DNA of 64,000 nt, taken from positions 186,001 to 250,000 of the forward strand of contig NZ_WWCL01000001.1 of NCBI RefSeq assembly GCF_009857835.1. The letters run 5' to 3'. Within the stretch, counting starts at the first letter, position 1; every line of letters begins with the position of its first letter. This document shows positions 25,998-35,668 of the stretch, in pieces. The translations under genes and the position numbers were made by a program. The notes under the pieces are model-generated. The model saw only the letters and a program-made list of their open reading frames with translations. It did not search any database and was not told the DNA's origin. The DNA comes from Duganella fentianensis. GTDB taxonomy: Bacteria > Pseudomonadota > Gammaproteobacteria > Burkholderiales > Burkholderiaceae_D.

Positions 25998-27511
25998 TAA
26001 CGTACTCCTGATTGAATCACGGCTGCCAGCAGGCGGCCGTAGTAAGCGATTTTCTCCGGCGTGCAGTAGGCATAGCCCACCAGCAGGCCGCGCCGCACCG
26101 GCGGCGCCAGATAATAGGTGGACAGGGCTTTGACCTGTATGCCTGATTCGGCCGCCAGTTTTTCCAGCGCCACGTCGTCCACACGGTCCGGCAGCTCGAC
26201 TACCAGATGCAGGCCCGATTCTTCGCTCGAGATGGTGACGGTCTGCGCCAGCTGCGCACCGAGCTGGTGCACCAGCGTACGGCGCAGCAGTTCGCGCCGC
26301 GCACCATAGGTCTGGCGGATTTTGCGGATGTGGGTGGTGAAGTGGCCCAGCGCGATGAAGTCGGCCAGCGCCGCCTGCACCATCAGCTGACCGGGCCGCT
26401 GCAGATCATACAGCGCGCTCTTGAAGCCATTGATCAGGGCCGGTGGCACGACCAGATAGCCGATCTTGATGCCGGGGTAGAGCACTTTGGAGAAGGTGCC
26501 CATGTAGAGCACGCGGTCATCGTTGTCGAGCCCCTGCAGCGCGGCCAGCGGCCGCCCCGTGTAGCGGAACTCGCTGTCGTAATCATCTTCCAGTATCCAT
26601 GCTTGCTTGCGCACGGCCACCTCGAGCAGTTCGCGCCGGCGCTTCAGGCTCATGACGGCGCCTGTCGGGTACTGGTGCGACGGCGTCACGTAGATCAGTT
26701 TGGGCGTGGTGGCCAGATCGGCTTCTTCCAGCGCCATGCCATCGCTATCGACGGTAATCGGATGCAGCTTCAGTTCGCGCGCTTCGAACACGCGCCGCGC
26801 GCCCCAGTAACACGGGTCTTCTACCCACGCGGTATCGCCCACATCGGCCAGCAACTGGGCGCACAGATCGAGTGACTGCTGGGTGCCGCTGGTAATCATC
26901 ACCTGTTCCACCTGCACTTTGACGGAACGCGAAATGCGCAGGTATTCCGTGATGGCCTGACGCAGCGGCAGATAGCCGCCGGACTGGCCGTAGTCGAGCA
27001 GGTCGGCGCGGGCTTCGCGCCACACCCGGTTCTGCAGGCGCTGCCACAGTTTGAAGGGGAACGAAGAAAAGTCCGCATCGCCCGGTGCGAAAGGCTGTAT
27101 CTCGAAGCGGGGACCAGCGGCGAAACTGGTCAGCGCCTGCCCCCGGCGCGATAGCGGTACGCTGCTGGCCGTGTTACGCGGCACTGCAGCACGGGTACTG
27201 TGTGGCGCCGAACCAACACCGCGCATGCTGGCGCTGTGTGCCTGCAGATCGCTCACATAGGTACCACTTCCCAGTTCGCTATGCACATAGCCTTCCGCTG
27301 CTAGCTGTTCGAAAGCAGCGATGACGGTGTTGCGCGAAATACCCAGATCCCGCGCCAGATCACGGCTGGACGGCAGTTTGCTGCCTGCGCCCAGCTGCTG
27401 CTGGTGGATGGCCGCCTTGGCCGCCTCGTACAGACGGCGTTGCTGCGGCAGGCGCGGATGGAAGTCGGTTTCGGCCAGCGTATGTGCCAGCAGATCGGAT
27501 GTGGAGAGCAT
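25997..27511 (-). CDS. MocR/PdxR-type transcriptional regulator (GntR winged helix plus aminotransferase domain)
   Basis: A 504-residue regulator. An N-terminal GntR-family winged helix (about 22-90: KLPSSRDLARDLGISRNTVI, LAAEGYVHSELGSGTYV) is joined to a fold-type I aminotransferase-like domain. The PLP-binding Lys is kept in GTFSKVLYPGIKIGYLV. Such proteins (GabR, PdxR, PuuR-like MocR) sense an amine or aldehyde through PLP. It is divergent from puuD and co-transcribed with the MFS gene. It is the only DNA-binding regulator in the polyamine island, so it is the best candidate for its control. Confidence 0.9.
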   Translation of the reverse strand: MLSTSDLLAHTLAETDFHPRLPQQRRLYEAAKAAIHQQQLGAGSKLPSSRDLARDLGISRNTVIAAFEQLAAEGYVHSELGSGTYVSDLQAHSASMRGVGSAPHSTRAAVPRNTASSVPLSRRGQALTSFAAGPRFEIQPFAPGDADFSSFPFKLWQRLQNRVWREARADLLDYGQSGGYLPLRQAITEYLRISRSVKVQVEQVMITSGTQQSLDLCAQLLADVGDTAWVEDPCYWGARRVFEARELKLHPITVDSDGMALEEADLATTPKLIYVTPSHQYPTGAVMSLKRRRELLEVAVRKQAWILEDDYDSEFRYTGRPLAALQGLDNDDRVLYMGTFSKVLYPGIKIGYLVVPPALINGFKSALYDLQRPGQLMVQAALADFIALGHFTTHIRKIRQTYGARRELLRRTLVHQLGAQLAQTVTISSEESGLHLVVELPDRVDDVALEKLAAESGIQVKALSTYYLAPPVRRGLLVGYAYCTPEKIAYYGRLLAAVIQSGVR

Positions 27512-27517
27512 TTTATA

Positions 27518-27552
27518 AAGTGGTTCTAGTCATAAGCCATAAGTGGCCCTGA
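27518..27552 (+). promoter_or_regulatory. Candidate MocR operator: AAGTGG direct repeats
   Basis: AAGTGGTTCTAG (27518-27529) and AAGTGGCCCTGA (27541-27552) are direct repeats 23 bp apart, about two helical turns, in the gap between the divergent MocR and puuD genes. A third related copy, GAGTGGTACTAA, is at 27679-27690, just before puuD. Direct-repeat operators are usual for MocR dimers. Binding is inferred. Confidence 0.5.
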
Positions 27553-27711
27553 CAATGATACCAAATTCCGCATATGATTAATTGAAATTCAAGCCAAATC
27601 GGAGCAAGATTGACTTGATTACACGGCTTTCTGACCTGCTTTGTGCAATTTCTGCGCTGGCGTCACCAAGCAGTCACAGAGTGGTACTAAAAATGCGTAA
27701 TGAAAGTTCAT

Positions 27712-28476
27712 ATGCGTAGCCCAATCGTTCTGTTACCCGCCTGCGTTAATCAGATCGGCGCCCACCCGTATCACACGGCGCAACTGAAATACGTGGCCGC
27801 TGTTGCCAGCGGCGCCGGCGCAACGCCGCTGATCGTACCGGCGCTCGGCGCACAAACCGATTTCGATGCCCTGCTTGATCTGGCAGACGGCATCATGCTT
27901 ACCGGTTCTCCTTCCAATGTGCACGCCAGCCTGTATGGCGAAAGCGTGTTCGATGAATCGCTACCGCAGGATGCGGCGCGCGATGCCACCACCCTGCCGC
28001 TGATCCGCGCAGCGATACAGCGCGGCATACCGCTGCTGGCCATCTGCCGCGGCTTCCAGGAAGTGAATGTGGCGATGGGCGGCACGCTGCATCAGGCCGT
28101 GCATCAGGTGGCAGGCATGGCCGACCACCGCGAGCAGAAAGGCCAGCCGCTGGAGCAGCAATATGCGCTGGCCCATCGCGTGCTGCTGGAACCCGCCGGA
28201 CATTTGACGCAGATGCTCGGTGGCGTCCGCGAAATCATGGTCAACTCGCTGCACGGTCAGGGCATCAAACAGCTGGCGCCCGGCCTTGCAGTGGAAGCAC
28301 GCGCCGATGACGGTCTGGTGGAAGCCTACCGCGTGGCCGATGCCGCCGGCTTTACGCTGGCCGTGCAGTGGCACCCCGAGTGGCGCCTGCAGGAAAACCC
28401 CGACTCGATGAAATTGTTCCACGCCTTTGGCGAGGCTTGTCGCATCTATAAAGCAGGGCGAGGCGGAGTACCTTAG
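27712..28476 (+). CDS. puuD: Gamma-glutamyl-GABA hydrolase PuuD
   Basis: Class I glutamine amidotransferase-like hydrolase that releases GABA and glutamate from gamma-glutamyl-GABA, last step of the Puu pathway. The nucleophile Cys is in LLAICRGFQEVN and the His-Glu pair in VQWHPEWRLQ; VNSLHGQGIK and GSPSNVHASLYGE are as in E. coli PuuD. The start is uncertain: ATG at 27712 has a GAAAG 5 bases upstream and gives 254 residues, ATG at 27700 adds four. It is the first gene of the plus-strand puu/pot cluster. Confidence 0.9.
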   Translation: MRSPIVLLPACVNQIGAHPYHTAQLKYVAAVASGAGATPLIVPALGAQTDFDALLDLADGIMLTGSPSNVHASLYGESVFDESLPQDAARDATTLPLIRAAIQRGIPLLAICRGFQEVNVAMGGTLHQAVHQVAGMADHREQKGQPLEQQYALAHRVLLEPAGHLTQMLGGVREIMVNSLHGQGIKQLAPGLAVEARADDGLVEAYRVADAAGFTLAVQWHPEWRLQENPDSMKLFHAFGEACRIYKAGRGGVP

Positions 28477-28579
28477 GTTCCCCGTCCGGTAGCACGGTAG
28501 TCCCGCAGTACCAGTAGCAGGAGATGGGGCCAGCGCCCGGCCCGCCCTGCAGATGATTAAGACAATACGAGAGAGAGTT

Positions 28580-29950
28580 ATGGCAATACGCGAGAATTTC
28601 ACCTACAACGACATGGACTTGTGGCTGAATGAAAAACACGTTACCGAAATTGAATGCCTGGTGCCCGACCTGACCGGTGTAGCACGCGGCAAAATCCTCC
28701 CGCGCGGTAAATTCACCACCGAGCGCGGCATGCGTATTCCCGAAGCCGTGCTGGGCATGACGGTAACGGGTAACTACCCGACCGAAGATGACGCTTATGA
28801 CCGCGCCATCTCCACCACCGACCGCGACATGATACTGCGTGCCGACCCGACCACCATCACCATGGTGCCATGGGCCACCGACCCGACCGCGCAGGTAATC
28901 CACGATTGCTACTTCGCCGATGGCCGTCTGGTGGACTTCGCACCGCGTTCGGTACTGCGCCGCGTGCTGAAACTGTATGAAGACCGCGGCTGGAAGCCTG
29001 TGGTAGCGCCGGAACTGGAGTTCTATCTGACGGCGAAAAACAGCGATCCCGATCTGCCACTGCGCCCGCCGGTCGGCCGTAGCGGCCGTGCCGAAACCAG
29101 CCGTCAGGTGTACAGCATCGACGCGGTGAACGAATTCGATCCGCTGTTCGAAGACATCTATGATTACTGCGACATGATGAATCTGGACGTCGACACGCTG
29201 ATTCACGAAATCGGCGCCGGCCAGATGGAAATCAACTTCCTGCATGGCGATCCGCTGGGTCTGGCCGACAAGGTGTTCTTCTTCAAGCGTACCCTGCGCG
29301 AAGCGGCGCTCAAGCACGATATGTACGCTACCTTCATGGCCAAGCCTATGGCCGGTGAACCCGGTTCTGCCATGCACGTGCACCAGAGCGTGGTCGACGT
29401 GAAGACGGGTAAAAATATCTTCAGCGCGGAAGATGGTTCTGCTGCACCGATCTTCAAACACTACATCGCCGGTCTGCAGCGCTACATGCCTTCGGCCATG
29501 GCGATTGTTGCGCCGTATGTGAATTCCTACCGCCGTCTGGTACGCCACACGGCTGCACCGATCAACATCCAGTGGGGCATGGATAACCGTACGGTCGGTT
29601 TCCGTGTGCCTGAATCGGGTGTGCAGGACCGTCGCGTAGAGAACCGGATTATCGGCGCCGACGCCAACCCGTATCTGGCACTGGCTGTCACGCTGGCCTG
29701 CGGTTACCTCGGTATGACCGAGCAGCTGGAGCCAACGCCGATGACGGTCAACAGTGCCTACGATCTGAAAGTGGAACTGCCGCAGGGTCTGCCGGAAGCG
29801 CTGCAATTGCTGCGTAACGAGGACAAGCTGCGTTCCGTGCTGGGCGAACGTTTCATCGATGTGTATGCGGCGATCAAGGATCTGGAACACCAGGAATTCA
29901 TGACGGTGATCAGTCCATGGGAACGCGAACACCTGTTGCTGCACGTCTGA
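28580..29950 (+). CDS. puuA: PuuA-like gamma-glutamylputrescine synthetase, copy 2
   Basis: Glutamine synthetase-fold ligase, 456 residues, first step of the Puu pathway (putrescine + glutamate + ATP). Motifs: APELEFYLTAK, GAGQMEINFLHGDPL, MAKPMAGEPGSAMHVHQS, WGMDNRTVGFRVP. The ATG at 28580 has GAGAGAG directly upstream and gives MAIRENFTYND, matching the paralog at 16611 (MSIRENFTDAD). It is followed after 29 bp by the SpuC-like aminotransferase, in the order known for Pseudomonas spu clusters (spuB/spuC/potFGHI). One of four GS-like genes in the window. Confidence 0.9.
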   Translation: MAIRENFTYNDMDLWLNEKHVTEIECLVPDLTGVARGKILPRGKFTTERGMRIPEAVLGMTVTGNYPTEDDAYDRAISTTDRDMILRADPTTITMVPWATDPTAQVIHDCYFADGRLVDFAPRSVLRRVLKLYEDRGWKPVVAPELEFYLTAKNSDPDLPLRPPVGRSGRAETSRQVYSIDAVNEFDPLFEDIYDYCDMMNLDVDTLIHEIGAGQMEINFLHGDPLGLADKVFFFKRTLREAALKHDMYATFMAKPMAGEPGSAMHVHQSVVDVKTGKNIFSAEDGSAAPIFKHYIAGLQRYMPSAMAIVAPYVNSYRRLVRHTAAPINIQWGMDNRTVGFRVPESGVQDRRVENRIIGADANPYLALAVTLACGYLGMTEQLEPTPMTVNSAYDLKVELPQGLPEALQLLRNEDKLRSVLGERFIDVYAAIKDLEHQEFMTVISPWEREHLLLHV

Positions 29951-29979
29951 TTTAATCCTTTACAGAGTAGGGACTTAAC

Positions 29980-31431
29980 ATGGCTAACAATCCTCTGGCG
30001 CCTAGCGCCGCATTCGTCGCGTCTGTCAAAAGTGTCGCGGCTCAGGAAGTGGTGGACACTGCAGCAATCCAGCAGCTCGATACGGCGCACTATATGCACC
30101 CGTTCACCGACCATAAAGCGCTCGGTGAAAAGGGTGCGCGGGTGATGGTGCGCGGCGACGGCATCTATCTGTGGGACTCGGAAGGCAAGAAGATCGTTGA
30201 TGGTATGTCGGGCCTGTGGTGCGTGAACGTGGGCTATGGCCGCACCAGCATTTCCAACGCGGTGTACCAGCAGATGGAGACGCTGCCGTTCTATAACAGC
30301 TTCTTCAACACCACCAATGTGCCGGCCGTGAAGCTGGCGACCAAACTGGCAGAGATTGCGCCGGCCGGTTTCAACCATGTGTTCTTTACCGGTTCCGGTT
30401 CGGAAGGCAACGACACCAATGTGCGTATGGTGCGCCGCTACTGGGATGTGCTGGGCCACAAGGACAAGCACACCATCATCAGCCGCCACAACGCCTACCA
30501 CGGCAGCACCATGGCCGGTGCTTCGCTGGGCGGCATGGAAGGCATGCATGCGCAGGGCGGCCTGCCGATTCCGGGCATCGTGCACATCGGTCAGCCCAAC
30601 TATCTGGAATCGGGCCGCGGCATGACGGAAGACGAATTCGGCATCGAGGCCGCATCGTGGCTGGAAAAGAAAATCCTCGAAGTCGGCGTGGAGAAAGTCG
30701 CGGCCTTCATCGGCGAGCCAGTGCAGGGCGCTGGTGGGGTGATCATTCCGCCTAAAACCTACTGGCCGGAGATCCAGCGCATCTGCGATAAATACGGCAT
30801 TCTGCTGATCGCCGATGAAGTGATCTGCGGCTTCGGTCGGCTCGGTAGCTGGTTCGCATCGGACCTGTTCGGCATCAAGCCGGACTTGATCACTTTCGCC
30901 AAAGGCGTGACCTCGGGCTATGTGCCGCTTGGTGGTGTGCTGGTCGGTGATCGCGTGGCCAAAGTGCTGATCGAACAGGGCGGCGAGTTCAATCACGGCT
31001 TTACTTACTCGGGCCATCCGGTGGCCTGTGCGGCGGCGCTGGAAAACATCCGCATCATCGAAGATGAAAAGCTGGTGCAGCGTGTCGCAAATGAGACGGG
31101 CCCTTACCTGAACAAGCGTTTTGCCGAACTGGCCGATCATCCTCTGGTAGGCTATGCCAACAGCTGCGGTTTTGTGGCCGGCCTCAATCTGGTGCGCAAA
31201 AAGGCCGCCGTGGTGCACGATCATGAAGCGTTCGACGAATCACTGGCTGTAGGCATGGTATGTCGCGGCTATATGTTCAACAACGGCATGATCATGCGTG
31301 CCGTGGGCGATCGCATGATCATCGCGCCACCACTGGTCATGACAACGGCGCAGATAGATGAAATGATTGCGCTGATCCGTCATTGTCTGGATCTGACGTA
31401 TGCCGATGTCAAACAGCGCGGCTGGGTATAG
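29980..31431 (+). CDS. spuC: Putrescine-pyruvate aminotransferase (SpuC-like)
   Basis: PLP class III omega-aminotransferase, 483 residues. Motifs: DGMSGLWCVNVGYGR, FFTGSGSEGNDTNVRMVRRY, YHGSTMAGASLGG, PLP Asp in LLIADEVICGFGR and the Schiff-base Lys in ITFAKGVTSGYVPLGG. It would transaminate putrescine (or spermidine/cadaverine) with pyruvate, giving 4-aminobutyraldehyde, a route parallel to the glutamylation pathway. The setting between puuA and potF mirrors Pseudomonas spuC. Confidence 0.88.
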   Translation: MANNPLAPSAAFVASVKSVAAQEVVDTAAIQQLDTAHYMHPFTDHKALGEKGARVMVRGDGIYLWDSEGKKIVDGMSGLWCVNVGYGRTSISNAVYQQMETLPFYNSFFNTTNVPAVKLATKLAEIAPAGFNHVFFTGSGSEGNDTNVRMVRRYWDVLGHKDKHTIISRHNAYHGSTMAGASLGGMEGMHAQGGLPIPGIVHIGQPNYLESGRGMTEDEFGIEAASWLEKKILEVGVEKVAAFIGEPVQGAGGVIIPPKTYWPEIQRICDKYGILLIADEVICGFGRLGSWFASDLFGIKPDLITFAKGVTSGYVPLGGVLVGDRVAKVLIEQGGEFNHGFTYSGHPVACAAALENIRIIEDEKLVQRVANETGPYLNKRFAELADHPLVGYANSCGFVAGLNLVRKKAAVVHDHEAFDESLAVGMVCRGYMFNNGMIMRAVGDRMIIAPPLVMTTAQIDEMIALIRHCLDLTYADVKQRGWV

Positions 31432-31514
31432 TTTTTGCTGAAGGTAGATACGAAGTTTAGTAGCACGGTTTTTTTCTAAGCGTATTCTCAACAGATCGAA
31501 AGAGGAAAATAATA

Positions 31515-32654
31515 ATGACACCGAATCCAGCACTAAAGCATCGAATGTCCCGCGGGCTAGCCAGCCTGATTTCTGCAGCCGCCCTGACCGCAGCAGTCGC
31601 GCTTCCTGCCGCTGCCCAGCAGGAAGAAAAAGTCCTGAACATCTACAACTGGTCGGACTACATCGCCGAAGACACCATCAAGAACTTTGAAAAGGAAACC
31701 GGCATCAAGGTCCGTTACGACCTGTTCGACAGTAACGAAGTCCTGCACGCCAAACTGGCGGCAGGTAAGACCGGCTACGACATCGTGGTACCGTCGTCCA
31801 ACTGGGCGAGGCTGCAGATCGATGGCGGCCTGCTGCGCGAACTGGATAAGAGCAAGCTGCCGAATCTGTCCAATATGGACCCGCAGCTGCAGGCGCTGAT
31901 CGGCAAGCTCGATCCGGGCAACAAACATCTGGTAGTCTGGCTGTGGGGCTTCACCACGCTGGGCATCAACGTGGACAAGGTCAAGGCCGCACTGGGCGGC
32001 ATGCCCATGCCGGAAAATGCCTGGGATCTGATCTTCGATCCGAAATATGTCTCGAAACTGAAGTCCTGCGGCGTCTCCGTGCTCGATTCGCCTTCCGAAA
32101 TTCTGCCGCCTGCCCTGCAGTACATTAACAAGCCTGCTTTCTCGAAGAACGCTTCCGACTACCAGGATGCCGGCCGTCTGCTGCAATCGATCCGTCCTTA
32201 CATCACCCTGTTCTCCTCGTCCGGCTACATCAACGACCTGGCCAATGGGTCGCTGTGCCTGTCGCTGGGCTGGTCCGGTGACATCAACATCGCCCGTCAG
32301 CGCGCCATCGACGCCAAGAACGGCAACAACATCGTCGCGCTGGTTCCCAAGACCACCGCCACCCTGCTGTTCGATACCATGGCCATCCCGACCGATGCGC
32401 CACACCCGAACAATGCTCACCTGTGGATCAACTACATCACCCGTCCTGAGGTGCACGCCAGTCTGACCAACAAGGTGTTCTACGCCAATCCGAATGCGGC
32501 TGCGCTCAAGTTCGTGAAGAAGGAGCTGGCCGAGAACAAGACCATCTATCTGTCCGACGAAGACAAGAAGCGTATGACGGTGCCAGAGCCTTACAGCTCC
32601 GATACCCGCCGCGTGATGACGCGCGTTTATACCAAGTTCAAAACCGGCCTTTGA
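31515..32654 (+). CDS. potF: Polyamine ABC transporter substrate-binding protein (PotF/SpuD-like)
   Basis: Periplasmic putrescine/spermidine-binding protein, 379 residues. A Sec signal peptide covers about residues 1-35 (cleavage near LPAAAQQ). The mature start LNIYNWSDYIAEDTI and later VVPSSNWA, LPNLSNMDP, LWGFTTLGIN and LSLGWSGDINIAR are typical PotF/SpuD sequence; the conserved Trp and Asp residues that bind amines appear there. AGAGGA lies before the ATG. It is the only polyamine-binding protein in the window, while two sets of permease/ATPase genes exist. Confidence 0.93.
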   Translation: MTPNPALKHRMSRGLASLISAAALTAAVALPAAAQQEEKVLNIYNWSDYIAEDTIKNFEKETGIKVRYDLFDSNEVLHAKLAAGKTGYDIVVPSSNWARLQIDGGLLRELDKSKLPNLSNMDPQLQALIGKLDPGNKHLVVWLWGFTTLGINVDKVKAALGGMPMPENAWDLIFDPKYVSKLKSCGVSVLDSPSEILPPALQYINKPAFSKNASDYQDAGRLLQSIRPYITLFSSSGYINDLANGSLCLSLGWSGDINIARQRAIDAKNGNNIVALVPKTTATLLFDTMAIPTDAPHPNNAHLWINYITRPEVHASLTNKVFYANPNAAALKFVKKELAENKTIYLSDEDKKRMTVPEPYSSDTRRVMTRVYTKFKTGL

Positions 32655-32727
32655 TCGACTTAACGGGCACCCGGCATGGCCCGGGTGCGGCCGCCGCATG
32701 TCCGTTTGATTTTTTGACTGCTCTATC

Positions 32728-33876
32728 ATGAATAAAGCTTCTATTGCTACGTCGGTACGAGACGCCGACCAGCCGTTTCTGGCGATCCGGAATCTGGTGA
32801 AGTCGTTCGACGGCGTACGCGCTGTGGATGACATCTCGGTCAACATCAACAAAGGCGAAATCTTTGCCCTGCTTGGTAGCTCCGGCTGCGGTAAGTCGAC
32901 CCTGCTGCGCATGCTGGCCGGTTTTGAAACCCCGACTTCGGGCCAGATCCTGCTGGGCGGACAGAACATCGTCAGCGTGCCGCCGTATCAGCGCCCGATC
33001 AACATGATGTTCCAGTCGTATGCGCTGTTCCCGCACCTGACGGTGTGGGACAACGTGGCCTTTGGTCTGCGCCGCGACGGTATGCCGGAAGACCAGGTGG
33101 CCGAGCGTGTGAAGAAGATGCTCGATCTGGTGCAACTGGCCAAATATGGCCGGCGCAAGCCGCACCAGCTTTCCGGCGGCCAGCAACAGCGCGTGGCGCT
33201 GGCACGCAGCCTGGCCAAGCGTCCGCAGTTGCTGCTGCTGGATGAACCGCTCGGCGCACTCGATAAAAAATTGCGCGAGCAGACCCAGATGGAACTGGTC
33301 AGCATCATCGAAGAAGTGGGCGTGACCTGCGTGATGGTGACGCACGATCAGGATGAAGCCATGAGCATGGCCACCCGTATCGCCATCATGAGCGAGGGGC
33401 GCATCCTGCAGGTGGGGGCGCCGGACGAAATCTACGAGACCCCGAACTGCCGCTTCGTGGCTGACTTTATCGGCAGCGTGAATATGTTCGAAGGCCGCGT
33501 GGTGGTGGATCAGCCGGACCACGTGATTGTCGAATCACCCGAGGGCAAGCATTACATCAACCACGGCATTACCGGCACCATGGGCATGGAAGTGGCCATT
33601 GCCGTGCGTCCGGAGAAAATCTGCATCCAGCTCGATGCACCGACCGACCAGCAGCGCGCCAGTCTGGCCGAGCAGGGCTACAACCAGGCTTCCGGCGTGA
33701 TTACGGCGCTGGCCTACTTCGGCAACGAAACCCGCTACCACGTACGGCTCGATAGCGGCATGGATCTGCGCGTCTCGCGTACCAATGCGGCGCGCCACCA
33801 GACCACTACGCTGGAACGCGATATGCGCGTGCATGCGTGGTGGGATGGTTCCGATATCGTGGCACTGACCAGCTGA
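32728..33876 (+). CDS. potG: Polyamine ABC transporter ATP-binding protein (PotG-like), copy 2
   Basis: ATPase subunit, 382 residues, with [37 protein letters not shown] and [13 protein letters not shown], then a TOBE-type C-terminal domain. It corresponds to the copy at 18113-19252 along the whole length; differences are concentrated in the first ten residues and in the C-terminal domain. It lies 73 bp after potF and before potH/potI, forming potFGHI. Confidence 0.94.
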   Translation: MNKASIATSVRDADQPFLAIRNLVKSFDGVRAVDDISVNINKGEIFALLGSSGCGKSTLLRMLAGFETPTSGQILLGGQNIVSVPPYQRPINMMFQSYALFPHLTVWDNVAFGLRRDGMPEDQVAERVKKMLDLVQLAKYGRRKPHQLSGGQQQRVALARSLAKRPQLLLLDEPLGALDKKLREQTQMELVSIIEEVGVTCVMVTHDQDEAMSMATRIAIMSEGRILQVGAPDEIYETPNCRFVADFIGSVNMFEGRVVVDQPDHVIVESPEGKHYINHGITGTMGMEVAIAVRPEKICIQLDAPTDQQRASLAEQGYNQASGVITALAYFGNETRYHVRLDSGMDLRVSRTNAARHQTTTLERDMRVHAWWDGSDIVALTS

Positions 33877-33884
33877 GTGACGCC

Positions 33885-34793
33885 ATGAAAAAAGCTATCA
33901 CCCATGCTTTGAGTCTGCGCTGGATTACGGGACGGCGGGTCGTTATCGCCGTGCCTTTCCTGTGGCTGACCTTTGCCTTCCTCGTGCCGTTCCTGATCGT
34001 GATGCGCATCAGCTTCACGGAATCGGATGGCGGCAATCCGTTCGGCACCCTGATGACCATGGTCGACGGGGTGATCACGCTCAAGGTCAAGATCTCCAAC
34101 TACCTGTTCATCGCGCAGGACGACCTGTATGTGATGACCTATCTGAGTTCGCTCAAGTTCGCCGCCATCACCACGGTGCTTTGCCTGATCATCGGCTACC
34201 CGTTTGCCTACTTCATGGCCCGTTCGCGTACCACCCTGCGTCCCGTGCTGATGATGATGGTGATGCTGCCGTTCTGGACCTCCTTCCTGCTGCGTATCTA
34301 TGCATGGAAGGGCATCCTCGCCAACAACGGCATCCTCAATCACATCCTGATGAGCATGGGCGTGATCAGCGAGCCGCTGCACCTGATGAACACCCAGTTT
34401 TCGCTGATCATCGGCATGGTGTATGCCTATCTGCCGTTCATGATCCTGCCGCTGTACGCCAATCTGGTGAAGATGGATATCCGCTTCCTCGAAGCGGCCG
34501 CCGATCTCGGTGCCACGCCGGTGCAGACGTTCTGGCGCATCACCGTGCCGCTATCCAAGTCCGGCATCATTGCCGGTTCCATGCTGGTGTTCATCCCGGC
34601 CGTGGGCGAGTACGTGATTCCTGAACTGCTGGGTGGTCCGGAAACGCTGATGATAGGCCACGTGCTGTGGGATGAATTCTTCACCAATAACGACTGGCCG
34701 ATGGCCTCGTCGGTGACGGTGGTGGTGATTCTGCTGATTCTTGTGCCGATGGCGATCTTTAACAAATACAAAGCCGAACAGGAGGCCCGCTAA
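33885..34793 (+). CDS. potH: Polyamine ABC transporter permease (PotH-like), copy 2
   Basis: Inner membrane permease, 302 residues, about six helices, EAA motif EAAADLGATPVQTFWRITVP. The ATG at 33885 is chosen because it follows potG by 8 bp and matches the paralog at 19267; the open frame before it lies inside potG. Only scattered residues differ from copy 1. It overlaps potI by one base (TAATG). Confidence 0.94.
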   Translation: MKKAITHALSLRWITGRRVVIAVPFLWLTFAFLVPFLIVMRISFTESDGGNPFGTLMTMVDGVITLKVKISNYLFIAQDDLYVMTYLSSLKFAAITTVLCLIIGYPFAYFMARSRTTLRPVLMMMVMLPFWTSFLLRIYAWKGILANNGILNHILMSMGVISEPLHLMNTQFSLIIGMVYAYLPFMILPLYANLVKMDIRFLEAAADLGATPVQTFWRITVPLSKSGIIAGSMLVFIPAVGEYVIPELLGGPETLMIGHVLWDEFFTNNDWPMASSVTVVVILLILVPMAIFNKYKAEQEAR

Positions 34794-35641
34794 TGAGTGG
34801 AAACTGGTTACAGCGCTGGTTCGGGCGCGGCTGGCTGGCTATGGGCTATCTGTTCCTCTACCTGCCTATCATCGTACTGGTCGTATTCTCGTTTAACAGC
34901 TCGCGGCAGGACATGATCTGGAGCGGCTTCTCGACGCGCTGGTACACGGAACTGCTGAACGACACGGAGATCATCAGCGGCTTCTGGCTGTCGATCCGCA
35001 TCGCCGTGCTGACGGCCTGCGCGTCCGTAGTACTGGGTACGTTCGCCGCGTTTGTGCTGAACCGCTACCAGCGCTTCTATGGTCGCACGCTGTTCTCGGG
35101 CATGGTCAGCGCACCGCTGGTTATGCCGGAAGTGATTATCGGCCTGTCGCTGCTGCTGATGCTGGTGTCGGTGCAGAAGCTGTTCGGCTTCCCTGAGCGT
35201 GGCCTCACCACCATCTGGCTGGGGCATACGCTGCTGGGCATGGCCTATGCGGCTGTGGTGGTGCAATCGCGTCTGCAGGAGATGAGCAAGTCGCTGGAAG
35301 AAGCGGCCATGGATTTAGGCTGCAAGCCCCATCAGGTGTTCTTCCTCGTCACGCTGCCGAATATCACGCAGGCGCTCGGTTCGGCGTGGCTGCTGACTTT
35401 CACCCTGTCGCTGGACGATGTGGTGCTGTCGGCCTTCCTGTCCGGCCCCGGCTCGTCCACCATGCCGATCGTGATTTTCTCGCGCGCCCGTCTGGGCCTC
35501 GATCCACGGGTGAACGCTGTAGCAGCATTAACGATATTGGTAGTTTCCATCGGTGTGGTTGCTTCGAGTTTGTACATGGCGCGTGCCGAGCGCCTGCGGC
35601 AGAAACAGATTTCCGCTGCCTTCAAAGCAGATAACGAGTAA
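34793..35641 (+). CDS. potI: Polyamine ABC transporter permease (PotI-like), copy 2
   Basis: Second permease of the PotFGHI importer, 282 residues, with six predicted helices and EAA motif EEAAMDLGCKPHQVFFLVTL. It is almost identical to copy 1 at 20175-21026 apart from the two ends. Translation is coupled to potH. The porin gene starts 27 bp downstream, so the transcript probably continues. Confidence 0.94.
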   Translation: MSGNWLQRWFGRGWLAMGYLFLYLPIIVLVVFSFNSSRQDMIWSGFSTRWYTELLNDTEIISGFWLSIRIAVLTACASVVLGTFAAFVLNRYQRFYGRTLFSGMVSAPLVMPEVIIGLSLLLMLVSVQKLFGFPERGLTTIWLGHTLLGMAYAAVVVQSRLQEMSKSLEEAAMDLGCKPHQVFFLVTLPNITQALGSAWLLTFTLSLDDVVLSAFLSGPGSSTMPIVIFSRARLGLDPRVNAVAALTILVVSIGVVASSLYMARAERLRQKQISAAFKADNE

Positions 35642-35668
35642 CGCTTACAACAATCATAAGGAGTAGCT

